From assembly GCA_022605955.1 (NCBI GenBank), contig JAKCOZ010000001.1, forward strand, positions 95,884,211 through 95,948,210: 64,000 bases of DNA, read 5' to 3'. Numbering within the stretch: position 1 is the stretch's first letter; each line of letters begins with the position of its first letter. This document shows positions 26,311-37,800 of the stretch, piece after piece. Under the pieces are notes generated by a model, which did not search any database, had not been told where the DNA came from, and saw nothing but the letters and a program-made list of their open reading frames with translations. The translations under genes and the position numbers were made by a program. The DNA is from Rallus limicola. Its lineage: Eukaryota > Chordata > Aves > Gruiformes > Rallidae.

Positions 26311-26375
26311 AGGGGAGTTGGACTATATGACCTTTAAAGGTCCCTTCCAACCTAACACATTCTATGATTCCATGG
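26311..26375 (+). mobile_element. CR1 3' tail fragment
   Basis: AGGGGAGTTGGACTATATGA, then CCTTCCAACCTAACACATTC and TATGATTCCATGG: the last ~65 bp of a CR1. It lies about 110 bp past the end of the long CR1 and is a separate insertion or a partial tail duplication. Confidence 0.8.
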
Positions 26376-27366
26376 ATTTTGTTATTGCATCAAGGATATC
26401 TAAGAGATGTAGCTGGAGAGAACATTAACACTATTCCTGGTTTGTATGCATGTATGTGCTTTCTTTAGCAGTGAGGTTTGTTGGGCTTTTTTCTTTATTG
26501 ATTTTCTTTTGTTTGCTGAAAAACCTCCTGACCAATTCCTAAATAACCCTACAGTTAATGGTAGATAGAAATGTCAAGACTGCAGGACATACCACAGCAG
26601 GATTTTGTGGCTTTGCTTCTTATCCAGTTGTCAGCAGGATGGATCCAGCTCTAGGTTCAGTATTACTATATTCTTGCTCTAGACACTAACCACAGGGCAA
26701 ATGTTCCTAACAAATTCTTGCCTTGCCCATCAGATTTGGAAGTTCTTCCACACAGTAAACATATTCATTTTTTAATCATTTGGTAACACCAAAAACCTAA
26801 ATGATGTCCTGGCTTACAGGATGAAAAGCTGTTTCATGCCCTTTAAAAAACAAATTACAGAAGTATGTCTATATACTTAAAAAACAGTCTTGGGATTGCC
26901 TCCAATGACTTTTTACTAATCAATTGAGCTCTTTTGTGCTGTCCTACAAAGATTTGATTTCACAACCCCGCAGGAATAAGGAATTATTTAAATAGGCAAT
27001 GCTGGTCCAAATCTCTGTTAAGTAGGCATTGTCAACTGTATTAGAAGTAGCTTAATTACATTTGGCAGTTTTGTGAGGGAGAGCATTATGTCCTGAATTA
27101 CTGTTTCTAAGTGTAGCATATCACTAAGGACCTCCAATTAGATTGAAACTATGCACTCAGAAGGAAAATGTTGAGCCATCAAGGGCCCATAATTATAAAT
27201 TGCAGTCTTTGAAACCTGGTCTTCTTCAGAAACTGTGAAATGCAACTTAAGGGGTACTATTGTGCTTTGTTAGCCTTGTTTTGTCTCACATTTTGATGAG
27301 TCACAGAGGTCAATTGAGTCTATGACATTTGTACTGAAAAGGGAACAAATGCTTGAGTCATTTTAC

Positions 27367-27487
27367 CAAAGACAGTCAGCTCCGCAGGGTCGCTGTCTCG
27401 CTCCCCCACCATGTTGGTTCCAACACAAGTGTACATGCCGGCATCGCTTTTTCTTGTATTGGAGATCATCAGCTTCCCACCACGGAT
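27367..27487 (-). CDS. ROBO2: ROBO2 exon, second half of Ig domain 2
   Basis: Internal coding exon of 121 nt: 40 codons plus one base. It reads from [14 protein letters not shown] through [13 protein letters not shown] to DPAELTVF, and its last base G starts a Glu codon completed in the next exon. It supplies the second cysteine of the Ig2 disulphide (MYTCVG) with the usual D-x-G-x-Y-x-C strand F motif. The acceptor is CTCCTTGTTTTGCAACAG, with AG at 27489-27488. The donor is GTAAAA from 27366. The phase matches both neighbouring exons exactly. Ig1 and Ig2 form the SLIT-binding end of ROBO receptors, so these two exons encode part of the ligand-binding region. The exon is too short to stand out as an open frame of 60 or more codons; it was found by reading the minus strand for the Ig continuation. 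An open frame of 107 codons on the opposite strand here is a shadow. Confidence 0.97.
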
Positions 27488-29085
27488 CTGTTGCAAAACA
27501 AGGAGTATATTTTAAACTTCAGATAAACAAAATCTGTCTGGAAAAAAAGCTACCTTCTCAGGCATCAAGTTCCACAACTAAGGCATCTAAAAGTTCTGTT
27601 TGTAAATATATTTGTAGCTTTAAAATTATAATCCTGCATACCTAAATAACTTTAATCTTAAAACATATTTTATCCTGCTGGCTGATTTAACCACATTTCA
27701 GATTTTTTCTTTGATTTACATCTGATGCTTTACGTTTCAAGCATTACATTTCTTCCTGCCTCTTCGACAATGCAGAGCACTTGTATTTTTTGCATGCTGA
27801 CATGTCAAGCACTCTTAACATCTCTCTCAAGAAAAAGGCAATTTTACCTAGTTTTATTTAGTTCATTTAATTTCATTGGTGTCTGAACAGTTTCCTTATT
27901 CACTGATTAAGACAGATTTTCTCTTTACCTTGATGCAAACAGACTGAATCTTGCCCAAATTGAGAATTCAAACTGACTTCTATAAGACTTAACCATTTCC
28001 TGGCTACAAAGGGTTCTTGCAGACTGAAAGACCAGGGTAGTAGAAAGAAAGTAAATTTGCAGCTTGTGAAGTCACTGACAATGACAAAAGTTACACATCA
28101 GTGCGCTTCAGAATAAGCTAAGAATATTGCCCAAAGAAAGTTGAGGGTCAGGGAATGATAACCAGTTCATTCTTCTACTTTTGAGTAGACCCTAGCAGAG
28201 ACAGCTTGGCCCAAAAATAGCAACTCCTTAGATTGTTTAGCTTGAAGTTCTTCCTTACAGACACAAGCAACAACCAAGCTTCCTCATAGTACTTCCATAT
28301 TGAATAAGGTCAGCACTGAATGGTTTACATATACAACATAAAACTTTACTGAAGGAATATTAATGGTGAAAAGCTAAGCATTTAAAAATGAGGAATTAAA
28401 TATGTCCATGCTTCCTTAATTTATACCATTTGCATGTACATACCATGATATAATTTAGAATTGCTTTATAGGTTATGTATTTCTGTTGGATTCTTTATCA
28501 TTCAATACATGGAATCAGCTGTCACAGAACTCAGCCAGTGTTACTCATTTACTCAACACGTATTCCTACTCAGGAGCAATTGTTCTTCAGAGTATAGCTT
28601 CACAGCCTTCATTAAGAATGCACATCCTCATTACTACAGTAAATACAGCATTACCAATATCAGCCTAAGCTGCTGGTTTTTTTTTCTCACAGAGTATCTG
28701 TGTACCTCATGGACATGACTGATTTAAGGTCTGATATTCTCATTTCACTGAAGTCAGGTTTAATTTCAGTGAAATTAAATGTAGAAACAGTAAGACCAAA
28801 CTAGTTGAAGACATGCACTGAGTTCCCCGTCTAACAGGACACCTTACATCACCAAATCTACAGCTTCTACAGAGCACTGCTATATACATCAAACCTTGAG
28901 AAATTCCAGTTGGACACTGAAACTGGAAAGCATAAACATTACCCGCCTCATTTAGGAAAGCTCACAGAGACAAACTGACAAGTCCCTACAGGAAAGGTGT
29001 CAAAGATATCAAGTACTGCTGCACCTAGCTGCAGGGCTTCAGTGTAGGCCCCCTGTCTGTAGACAAACACTTGATTTGTACTCAC
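27488..29085 (-). other. ROBO2: ROBO2 intron splitting Ig domain 2
   Basis: A complete 1,598-bp intron, phase 0, with GTGAGT donor and CAACAG acceptor. It separates the codon for Ser (end of EERIS) from that for Ile (IRGG). It is AT-rich, with no recognised transposon, simple repeat longer than about 12 bp, or additional open frame of note. Confidence 0.9.
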
Positions 29086-29243
29086 ACTGATCCGCTCTTC
29101 TCTGTCATCAATAAGGACTTTATCTTTCTTCCAGAAGATGGTAGGCTCAGGGTGTCCACGAGGTGGCTGGCACTCCAATATGGCAGGCTCTCCAGCTGCC
29201 ACCACAACATCTGTTGGGTTTTGGCGGAAGTCATCCCGTAGCA
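29086..29243 (-). CDS. ROBO2: ROBO2 exon, first half of Ig domain 2
   Basis: Internal coding exon of roundabout receptor 2, a single-pass neuronal membrane receptor that binds SLIT proteins through its N-terminal Ig domains and mediates axon repulsion. The exon is 158 nt. Its first two bases complete a Leu codon, and 52 codons follow, beginning [14 protein letters not shown] and ending DDREERIS. The first Ig2 cysteine (LECQPP) and the core tryptophan (FWKKD) are present. The acceptor is a long pyrimidine stretch ending CATTAG just upstream (29244-29245 is AG on the minus strand). The donor is GTGAGT at 29085-29080. The segment [16 protein letters not shown] fits ROBO2; ROBO1 as I remember it differs there (NPSDVMV, VMEC). 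The frame stays open past the donor for a while, but the splice site and the exact continuation in the next exon rule that extension out. Confidence 0.97.
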
Positions 29244-31599
29244 CTAATGCAATGAATGAGAGAAAGAAGAAAAATTACTACAAGTGATGACATAGTAAGT
29301 GGGAGGAAAAAATACATGTAGATACATAAATATTAATAAAACAAACCTCAAGCATTATTTGGTGAAGGCTTTGCATTTTATATTTATTATAAAAGATCTC
29401 ATAAAGAAAGTTAGCGAGGCATGACTTTTTATCCAATAGAGGCAGATTACACATACATGTGTTTTTTTCCTTGTTTTTTTCCTCTAGATAAGAACAGCTT
29501 TCTGCATTTAAATAAGAAAAACCTGTAGCACACATTGCTCTTTTTTAACCTTGATTGGATCACTTCTTGTCCTTGGAAAAGTAACATTGCTGGTTTGATG
29601 TTGAATTCTTTTCATAACAGAAAACAAGATGCTGAATACCTGGCTCGCCTGGATGTCCAACTTCAGCATAACCCAGGTAAAGAAGTGACACAACTGATAC
29701 TGAATTGCAGAGTTACATCTTGATATTGTTGTTATTACTGTTATTATCATTGCTGCTAAATACACGTTGAAGTGATCACCAGTTTTGAAAGGTGCCAGAG
29801 AAATCGGTTATTGATAGTGCATTTCCAGCATATTATTCATTCCTTCTTTTTTTAATACTTCTAATATTTCTGCAACTTTGACTGGTGCTGTCCCATGACA
29901 TTGAAAGGAAAGAGCATTTAAATCACCAAGCTGTTTGAGAACTAAATTAGGTAACACAGATTCTTATGCAAATCAAGTTTCTAAAAAGAAGGATTAGGTC
30001 CAACTAGCTGGCTTCACTGTGTTAAAATGATATCCACTTCATCATTATTCTTCCATGTGTGTCCTAGTCTCTAGGTTAATTGACATTCTTATAAACATAA
30101 AACTGAAAATAGTTCTAGATGAGCTACTGAAATAGAATTTAGGGCATTTCCCCTCCTTGAATTTCAGCTACGTTTGGCTTTCATTACAGCTTTAAAACAG
30201 TTCTCGCCCTTAATGGAACCAGGGCCCTCTGAGAAATTAGAAAACACTGTATCCTAGTGAAGGGGCAAGTCAGGAAGAGTTCAGCAGAAATTGCTCAGTC
30301 TCATTTCATAAGCAGAGATAATTTACTGCTTTCAATGTTAATAAAATGTGCCCCATTTTAACATTTAGAACTGAATATTTTTCTGTTCTGTAATAAGCCA
30401 GAAGAAAATATGATTAATACATACAAGAATTGGTCTCTGAATGGGTAAGGCGAGCAAGCTATATATATGTGGCACTCAAGATGATATTTGAGGTAACTTG
30501 CATTGTTCACCATTTTGGGATACACAGGTAGATCCCAGAGGAAGGAGGGAATTAATTGGAAGTTAATTCTTTTTCTAGCACAATAAAAAAGAGTGATTAT
30601 TTTAGCCTTGCTCTTGAAGCATAAAATAAAACTGACAGGACGCAGCTGGCAACAAATGCAGTTCTGATAAGAACCTGTAGTTTTCCTAGGTGACACACCC
30701 AACTCATACATTTTTTCCCAACAGATAATTTAGCAAAAGACTCAATCCCAAAATATTTCTGGTTAGTACAAATCACTCGCACACTTTTGATTCACAACAA
30801 TGAAATTGACAGAAATGGAATTTATAGAGCTTAAGATCAAATGGAAGGAACAACTTATGCAATGCACAAGACAGAAAGAGTACGCTGAACATCATGGGCT
30901 GCTGACTACTTGGCACTGAAACATTTTGCAAAGCCAAGAAAGCTGAAACCACAGCAATTTCAGAGAAAGAACCAGGAAAAAAAAAAGTCTTAAGAGAGTT
31001 GTCTATTTTAGGAAGCATCTTCATGTGCCTCTGTCATCATACACAGAAAGTAAAAAATACTTCTAGGTAATGCTATGCCCTCTTTCATGTAACTGGCAAA
31101 TAGGTAAACAACATCTTCCATTATTATTATACATAAATATTTATTGCTACGGGCTTGATTTTTTTGTACAGTTACATAATTTCAGTGCAAATCCATTAGT
31201 GGAAAATCCCCAGAAATCAGCAGATCCCATAACATAATGACTTTATACTCCTGACTCCCAGCTCCTGGCAGCAATATTAAGGAAAGCATTTTCCTTAACA
31301 TTTCACACTGCTATATGAAGCTGACAAATAGAGTTTCTTGGGGTGATACACAGTAAATTACATTAACTTTCTCTGAATCATCCCAGCAACCATGTAAGGT
31401 TCCAATCAGTTTGAGAATATGAGGCTAAGAGGTGATTTGATTTTATCACATTCCTTTACCCAAGCCTTACTGCAAATCTGGCTTGAATGGAAGACAAAAT
31501 TGATGCTACGGGGTTTGCTTAATCTTACTCTATACCTCAGCACATATGTGAATCTTGAATAGATATATCTCACCATTTCCATCTAAAGTATTCTGTGTT

Positions 31600-31860
31600 T
31601 TGGAGGAAAACAAAAATGGTTGGAGAAAAACGAAATAGGGAAAAAATAAAGCAGGTACAGAAAGAGAAAGATAAGAGAAAAATGTGTGGAATATAAATTA
31701 AAGAGAGAAAACAACTCAGAGAGGAAGAAAGGGAACACTGTAAGTTTAAGGAGAAGGAGTTGGGGGAGAGGGGGAATAGGCAGGTAAAGGAAGAAAAATA
31801 ATAAGAATAAAAGCAGAAAGAAAAACAAGGTAAAGAGCAGAGGGCATAGGATGCCATTCC
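31600..31860 (+). repeat. polypurine tract, about 260 bp
   Basis: The plus strand is overwhelmingly A and G with few pyrimidines (for example AGGAGAAGGAGTTGGGGGAG near 31750). The minus strand, which is the ROBO2 sense strand, is therefore a long imperfect polypyrimidine stretch. The 95- and 155-codon minus-strand open frames here are Phe/Leu/Ser-rich products of this bias, not genes. Confidence 0.75.
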
Positions 31861-34800
31861 TGCGTTGCAGTACTTTTAATGTAATGTAACAACAACAAAA
31901 CAAAGCACTGACAATAATCTGATCAGCACAGCCATCTAAGCACATCCAAACTTCATTCCGAGAGAGAGGAGAATAAGGCCAGAAGAAGGGAGTGTGCAGA
32001 GGAGACCAGGCCATGTGCTGGCAAACTCGGCTGTCCCACTCCAGCGGCACAGAGAGCCACAGAAGAAAGGAACATCAACTGGAAGTTGAGTTCACACTTA
32101 TTAGCACAGTAAATGGAAAAGTTGGAGCACAGCTTAGTGCATTCACCATATCTAATGGCACAATCATCTGTGAAAACAGAAAAATGGTTGAGAGCTGCAG
32201 AATATTCCTCAGCCAATTATCCACGATTGCTGGGTACTTCCAAATAACTGTTAGTTTGCCTGAGCAGATCTGCACACACTGGCAAGAGGCTTTCGTTCAC
32301 TTGGGAAGCCAGCCCACCTCAGCGCCCTCTTGGCAGGGCACAAATACATTTTAAAAATTCAACACAAGTGGTGAAATGTTGCCATTAGGCTCAGCTTCCT
32401 CATTCCGTGTTCTTACTTTGCTTTATTTCAACTTTAATATTGGTTATGCAGCTCCCTTTGTGTGAGCACAGGTGTTGCCCTTTGTTTAACAAGGGATGCC
32501 ACAGAGAAGGACAGCCAGCATCTTGTTTTGTCTGCCCACTCTGGGACTGCGGTGCAATGGCAGTGACAGCAATGTGAAAGGGAGCTCCTCCCCTCTGCAG
32601 GCCCGATGGCAGTACAAACACACTCAAGGTTTTGAGAGGCAACACCTTGAAAGGACAAAAGCCCCTGGATAGCTACACCTCACTGTCTGCACAGGCACTG
32701 GCAGACCAGAGAGATGGAAAGGCAGGCTAAATCGTACATTCAGGCTACAGTGGTGCTGTGGACAAAAGTTAATTAAATCAGCCACTTTGTTGCACAAACA
32801 CGCTAATGCTGCTTGAACAAGATGGAAGCCCACAACCTGTCACTTCAGTCAGCAAGGCCGTGTACAGTCACCCATGAGCATCATGGTGGGAAGCAAGCAC
32901 ACCAAGCAAGGGCAGCGCTATGCTACATGGGCACAGGCTGCACACCTCACACAGTGAGGCAAAAAGAAGTCTCCGCTACCAAGGCAACTGCTTACTGGCA
33001 CCTGCCAGCTTAGTCCCAAATCCAGGCCTCAGTCTAACTGATGCTCATAAACTCAGGGAATTATACGGAAACCAAATTAATTTCCTCAACCAAGGTTCCA
33101 GCAATGTGTTTAAAGGAAGTACAGATAAAGCCACCATGTTTATGGGGTAGGAGGGAAGGTGGCAGGGTCAAAATTATTCTAGGCTAGAGATTCATGCCTT
33201 AATCCTGCTTTCCACTACAACAGCTTTCAGGCCCTTAGAAAGAAAACATTTTTATAGGATTTACATTTACATGATGATTACAAATAACCATCTGTCTTCT
33301 TCCACTTTTTCAATCTGGTCCATGTCCCACGAGCCCCCAGCCTCTGGTCAGAGCAGCTAAGCTGGAAGGAAGGAGCGGATGCCCGTCAGGAGGCTTTGGG
33401 ATAATTGCATTCTTCTCCCACCAGCGTTTGGCTCTGCACCTCCTCCCCCCCGGCATGCACAGTGAACATCTGAGATTACTGGGGATGGAAGGCAGTGAAA
33501 GACTATCTTTTTTGCCTTTTTCAATGAATGATAATGTCTTAAAACACAGCTACATCTGTCATGCTGACTAGAGGGTATAAAGAGATATCCAGTAAATATT
33601 AATGTGCTTCTCTAACTTGGGTCCTGGTAGTTTATCTTCCCCTTCCTATTTTATTATGCTTATCTCAGGATAATACTACTCTCCTATAAAGATTTTACAC
33701 AGCCACATTGTCAGAAGGTTGGTCACCTGCCACGCACAGGTAGGTGTCCCCTGATCCCAGGTACTGCCCCACAGGCATTTCCTAAATCCTCATCTCTCCA
33801 CCACTGCTTTGGTACTTCTCTCCTCTGATACATACTGATACGCACAATCAACATGAATTATTACGTCAAATAACTGCTCAGATGTCATGCAGTGGACAGA
33901 TAAAAGGATGATTATACTTTAGGCAGTGTACAGTGCAGGGGGGTATTTTAGTACTTGACTAATGTCTATGATCTACTGAAATGGTCTCTGAGCTAGCTGG
34001 CACTACCTGCTGAAATGAGGTGACAGAAAAAAAAAAAGGGGTCACAAACAACCTTCCTCATGAAGAATAATAATATGCCCTACCTCTTCATTTCAGCAAT
34101 TGCCTCTGTAACATTTCATAAGGACAATTTAGGAAAAAAAACAACAGCCTGTGACCTAGCCAACAGTCCTAGGCAAGTCTCCCAGGGAATTCCTGAACTC
34201 CTTCTGCCTATGTACTGCCTGGGAAAAGCTGCCATATTTTTAAATTTAAAAAAAAGATTATAATGAACTATAGGTGGGGTTTTCTCCCCATTGTTTTTCT
34301 CTTCCTTTGCCTATCTCCTGATACAGATATTGCCTAGGAGATACGGATGCTTGCTAATTTACCATGACTCAAAATTTTCCGAGTTGTCTTTAAAATGAGG
34401 CCCCAAGCCCAAGAGAGTGATTTTTGGAGGTGATAGGGTATTTTCAAAGAGTCCAGTAGCCTCAACAATAAGTTACTTATTAGTAAGGTCCCTTGAAATT
34501 TAAGTGAGGAAGAAAGCAGCAAGGAGGTACCTACATCATGAAAAAAAATAAATGGGAGAATCTTCTTCCTTAAAGATTTGGCAACTTTGTTTGGTTTCAT
34601 CCCTTTTCCTCATTCAGTATTTCTTGTGCTTCTGAGCTCAACAACCTACTCATTACTGACAGTTAAAGGTGGCCTGCTATTTATTGTCAGGTCTCAGCAA
34701 AGTCCAGAACAATCTGGAAAAAAACACTCCATTCTGACACAACCTGTGAAACTTGAACTCATACATACAGATACAGATATTTACAGAATTCAGACTTTGT

Positions 34801-37800
34801 GATGAGCATTAATATCAAGAAGTGAAATGGAGACTGTTGCTTCTAAACACAACATCTGTTAAACCAGGTGAACAAAGAATTACAGTGTTAGAAATCACGT
34901 GCAAGAACCGACACTGAGAAGTAAGTAGACATTTCAAATGGAGTCAATTGGAGATGGCTGTGTTTTTTCTCTCTGAATTTCAGTCTGAGGGACACCCCAA
35001 CTAGATGAGTACATAAAGGTCAGGAAAAAAAAAAAAAGATAAGAGGTTTTTTCCTCTCATTTTCAGCAAACATTACAAGAGCCAGGCTTTGAAATCTTTT
35101 GTTAACAGTTAACCCAATTAAGGGCACTGATGACCTATTTTCCTTTTACATAGTTACACAGGTATACAAGTGATAGTCACCACAGACATTAGCTTATGAT
35201 TTGTGCTGAATTAAGCACATACAATACAGTCTGAATACACTTACTGAAAAATTGTCCTTGCCTTTCTTGTGATTCATTGTGCTCACTTGAATGCAATCTG
35301 ACATCTCTGTATTTATTTTTTTCTGAAATATTTTATTTGACTACTAGATGGAATGAAGAGTGGAGATTTTTCTAATTTGGAACATATTTATATTTATGCT
35401 TCCTGATTGAAAACAAAGTTCTATCACCTGTATTCATTGTAATGAAACCTTCTCTCCTTTTTAAACTCCCGCCTCCTTCCACCAACAAATTCTGAATGCC
35501 GCAGTTAACAGTCAGCAATCTCATTACCCATCTGCCATAAATCTTCAAAAGCATCACTGTGTTTTGACAGTCAAGAAAGGCAAAGGGAAGCAATAATCAT
35601 AACCAAGTATTCTTTGTGAATGCAAATATCCTGAAGACCACATTTAAGTAATTTCAGAAATCTAAAGCTATACAACCTAATATGTTGAAAAAAATTCTTT
35701 AGGCTACAGAGCAGATTTCTTTTTTTCTTATTCTTAAAGCATAATCACTCTCGATGAATGCACTGCACAGATTGCTAATGTGAAAAAGAGACATGTTATC
35801 CAGGGTTTTATCTCACTGCAACTAAAAACTTTATTACTTGCTTCAAAGTTCAGAGAATTTCTAGAAGAGTTGGTGCCACAATTATAAATGACAAATTTTG
35901 AAAACTGTGCACAGTCTGTGCAAGTTTTAAGATTTAACAAGGAAACACTTGAATAGATATTTAATAGTTTTTTACTAATCCTTTGAACTCAAGTCTGATG
36001 TTAGCTTTTATGTACCCTTCACATATAATGGACTACATATTAAAAAATAATGGGCAAGTAATGAATTTTTTCCCAACTAATGTGAACATCGGATGTGGAA
36101 CCAAGCACAGCTTCAACAAATACCACATCACAGCTGAGGTAGTGTTCTTTCACTCTTCTATTTTCTTTGCAGCAAGAATTTGGAACTTGTTTCCCCAAAA
36201 GCACTAAAGTACTCTTCAAATCATGTCAACTACACTCCTCTCTAAACAATGCAGTAGGAAGGATCGTATTTGGTAAAAGAGGCAATCCTCCAGAATCCCT
36301 CACAGGCTACTGTCAGAAAAGGGATAGACTCGAGTAGATAAACCTTTGTTCTTCTGCAGCACAGCCATTCTTAGGCTCCAATAAGCAAAATTAAAAAAAA
36401 TAAACCAAAACAAAACTAAAAAATCAACCCAAACTTAAAGGAATTAGATATATATAACAAATTTTCAAAAGTGATAGAATCCAAAAAAGCCCGAAATCTT
36501 ACTGTCAGAGATACATGAATGAAATTCAGGTAAGAGTTTTCCACCGAGTACTTCAGAAGAGCAAACAGGGACTGCAGTGTACATACGGAGTATAGCAGAG
36601 ATTCCCCAGAAAGTACAGATTTAATTAGGAAGTTCAAAAACCACAGCATAAAGCATACAGGTTTACTATTGTGAGTACAAAAGTAGCGCTGCCAGCTACC
36701 TGCAGCACTGTGCTCAACCTAATGAATGCTACCTAGAGTTTAACACAGCATTGAGCAATTCTAATTTTTCCAGTTTCCAGACTGCAGTTGGTTCTCCTGC
36801 AAACACTTTAGCTGCTTCAGTCCCCTGGGTTTACAGTCCAAACCCCACCACAACACCTAAAATGTACACGAACCCTCAGTAAAACAAAGGAGTAGGAACA
36901 GATGAGAATCATGAAAATGAATACAAATGAACGAATATTTTTTGTGTGAGAAATATAGAACGTTATATGCTTCATTTAACCAATATAATACTGACTGCAA
37001 TCTCCAAGCTCCACTGAAGTGTGAATAGCCTCTAATAAACTTCTAGTGTACACATGCACAACACATACACAACAGCTGGGATGCTTTCCCATCTTGGCAG
37101 GGGGTCACTGCCACATTACTGCTATACTTTAGCCACATTAGGCATAACATCAAACAAGATAGGCTGTTGCCCAAGGTAGGAATTCTCTTCCTTCCATCCC
37201 CTGACCTTCTCCCCTAACCCTGGTCTCTACCAGGCCTCATCTGTTCACTTTTCAGCGAGCAGGATTATTTTAATTTCTTTTGTTCAGGGCTTTTGCATTG
37301 TTCCCTTCAGAAGTCAGGATTGAAATGAGGAATCCAAGCAGACATCGCAAGGCAGGTATTTCCTGATAAGCTTTCGTAATTCCATCGCAAGGGGACTGTG
37401 CAGCTACACTTCATCAGATGCAGAGTAGGAGATGTACCCACAGCTGGTGTGCAAAACCACTGGGAGCCGTCTGCTGCTTCTTGTATACCTCATTTCCCAT
37501 CCTGTAGACTGTCCTCAAGTCAATGGGCTATTTTGGCCTGCTCTGGAGGCCTGGCTGGCCTCACTCATATCCTCTGTCCCACCAACAGGATAGGCTCAGC
37601 AGTGGCATTTCCTGCTGGATTTGACCCCAGCATGCCTTCTTTAATCATTAACCTTCTGAAGGGCTTCTCTGTTTTCACTTTTTTTACCATTTGTCCCAGC
37701 AAATTATGACTGGAAACTGCATAAACCATGGGTTTGCATGGCTGTCACTGAGACATGCCAGGTCATTTTAAGGTGGTGGAAAATAAGGAAGAGCTACATA

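Larger units (their letters stand above)
12959..27366 (-). other. ROBO2: ROBO2 intron between the Ig2b and Ig3a exons
   Basis: A complete 14,408-bp intron, GT at 27366 and AG at 12959-12960. It holds the solo LTR near 16.0-16.6 kb, the composite ERVL remnant at 20.3-22.8 kb, a long CR1 at 24.9-26.2 kb and a CR1 tail at 26.3 kb, all antisense to the gene. Short homopolymers occur at 14026-14038 (C13) and 15759-15776 (A18). The interval 14976-15396 is less AT-rich and open on both strands, but codes for nothing I recognise. The rest (12959-14025, 16580-20258, 22787-24884, 26376-27366) shows no gene. Confidence 0.9.

Noticed and set aside
27322..27645. 107-codon plus-strand open frame at the Ig2b exon
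   Set aside because: Antisense shadow of the exon and its flanks, with no recognisable product.
28948..29085. Extension of the Ig2a reading frame past EERIS
   Set aside because: It reads through the GTGAGT donor into intron. The next exon continues the Ig domain exactly (IRGGKLM), so the read-through residues are not protein.
31570..32050. 95- and 155-codon Phe/Leu-rich minus-strand frames
   Set aside because: They arise from the polypyrimidine bias of the minus strand. The composition is that of low-complexity sequence, not of a membrane protein family.
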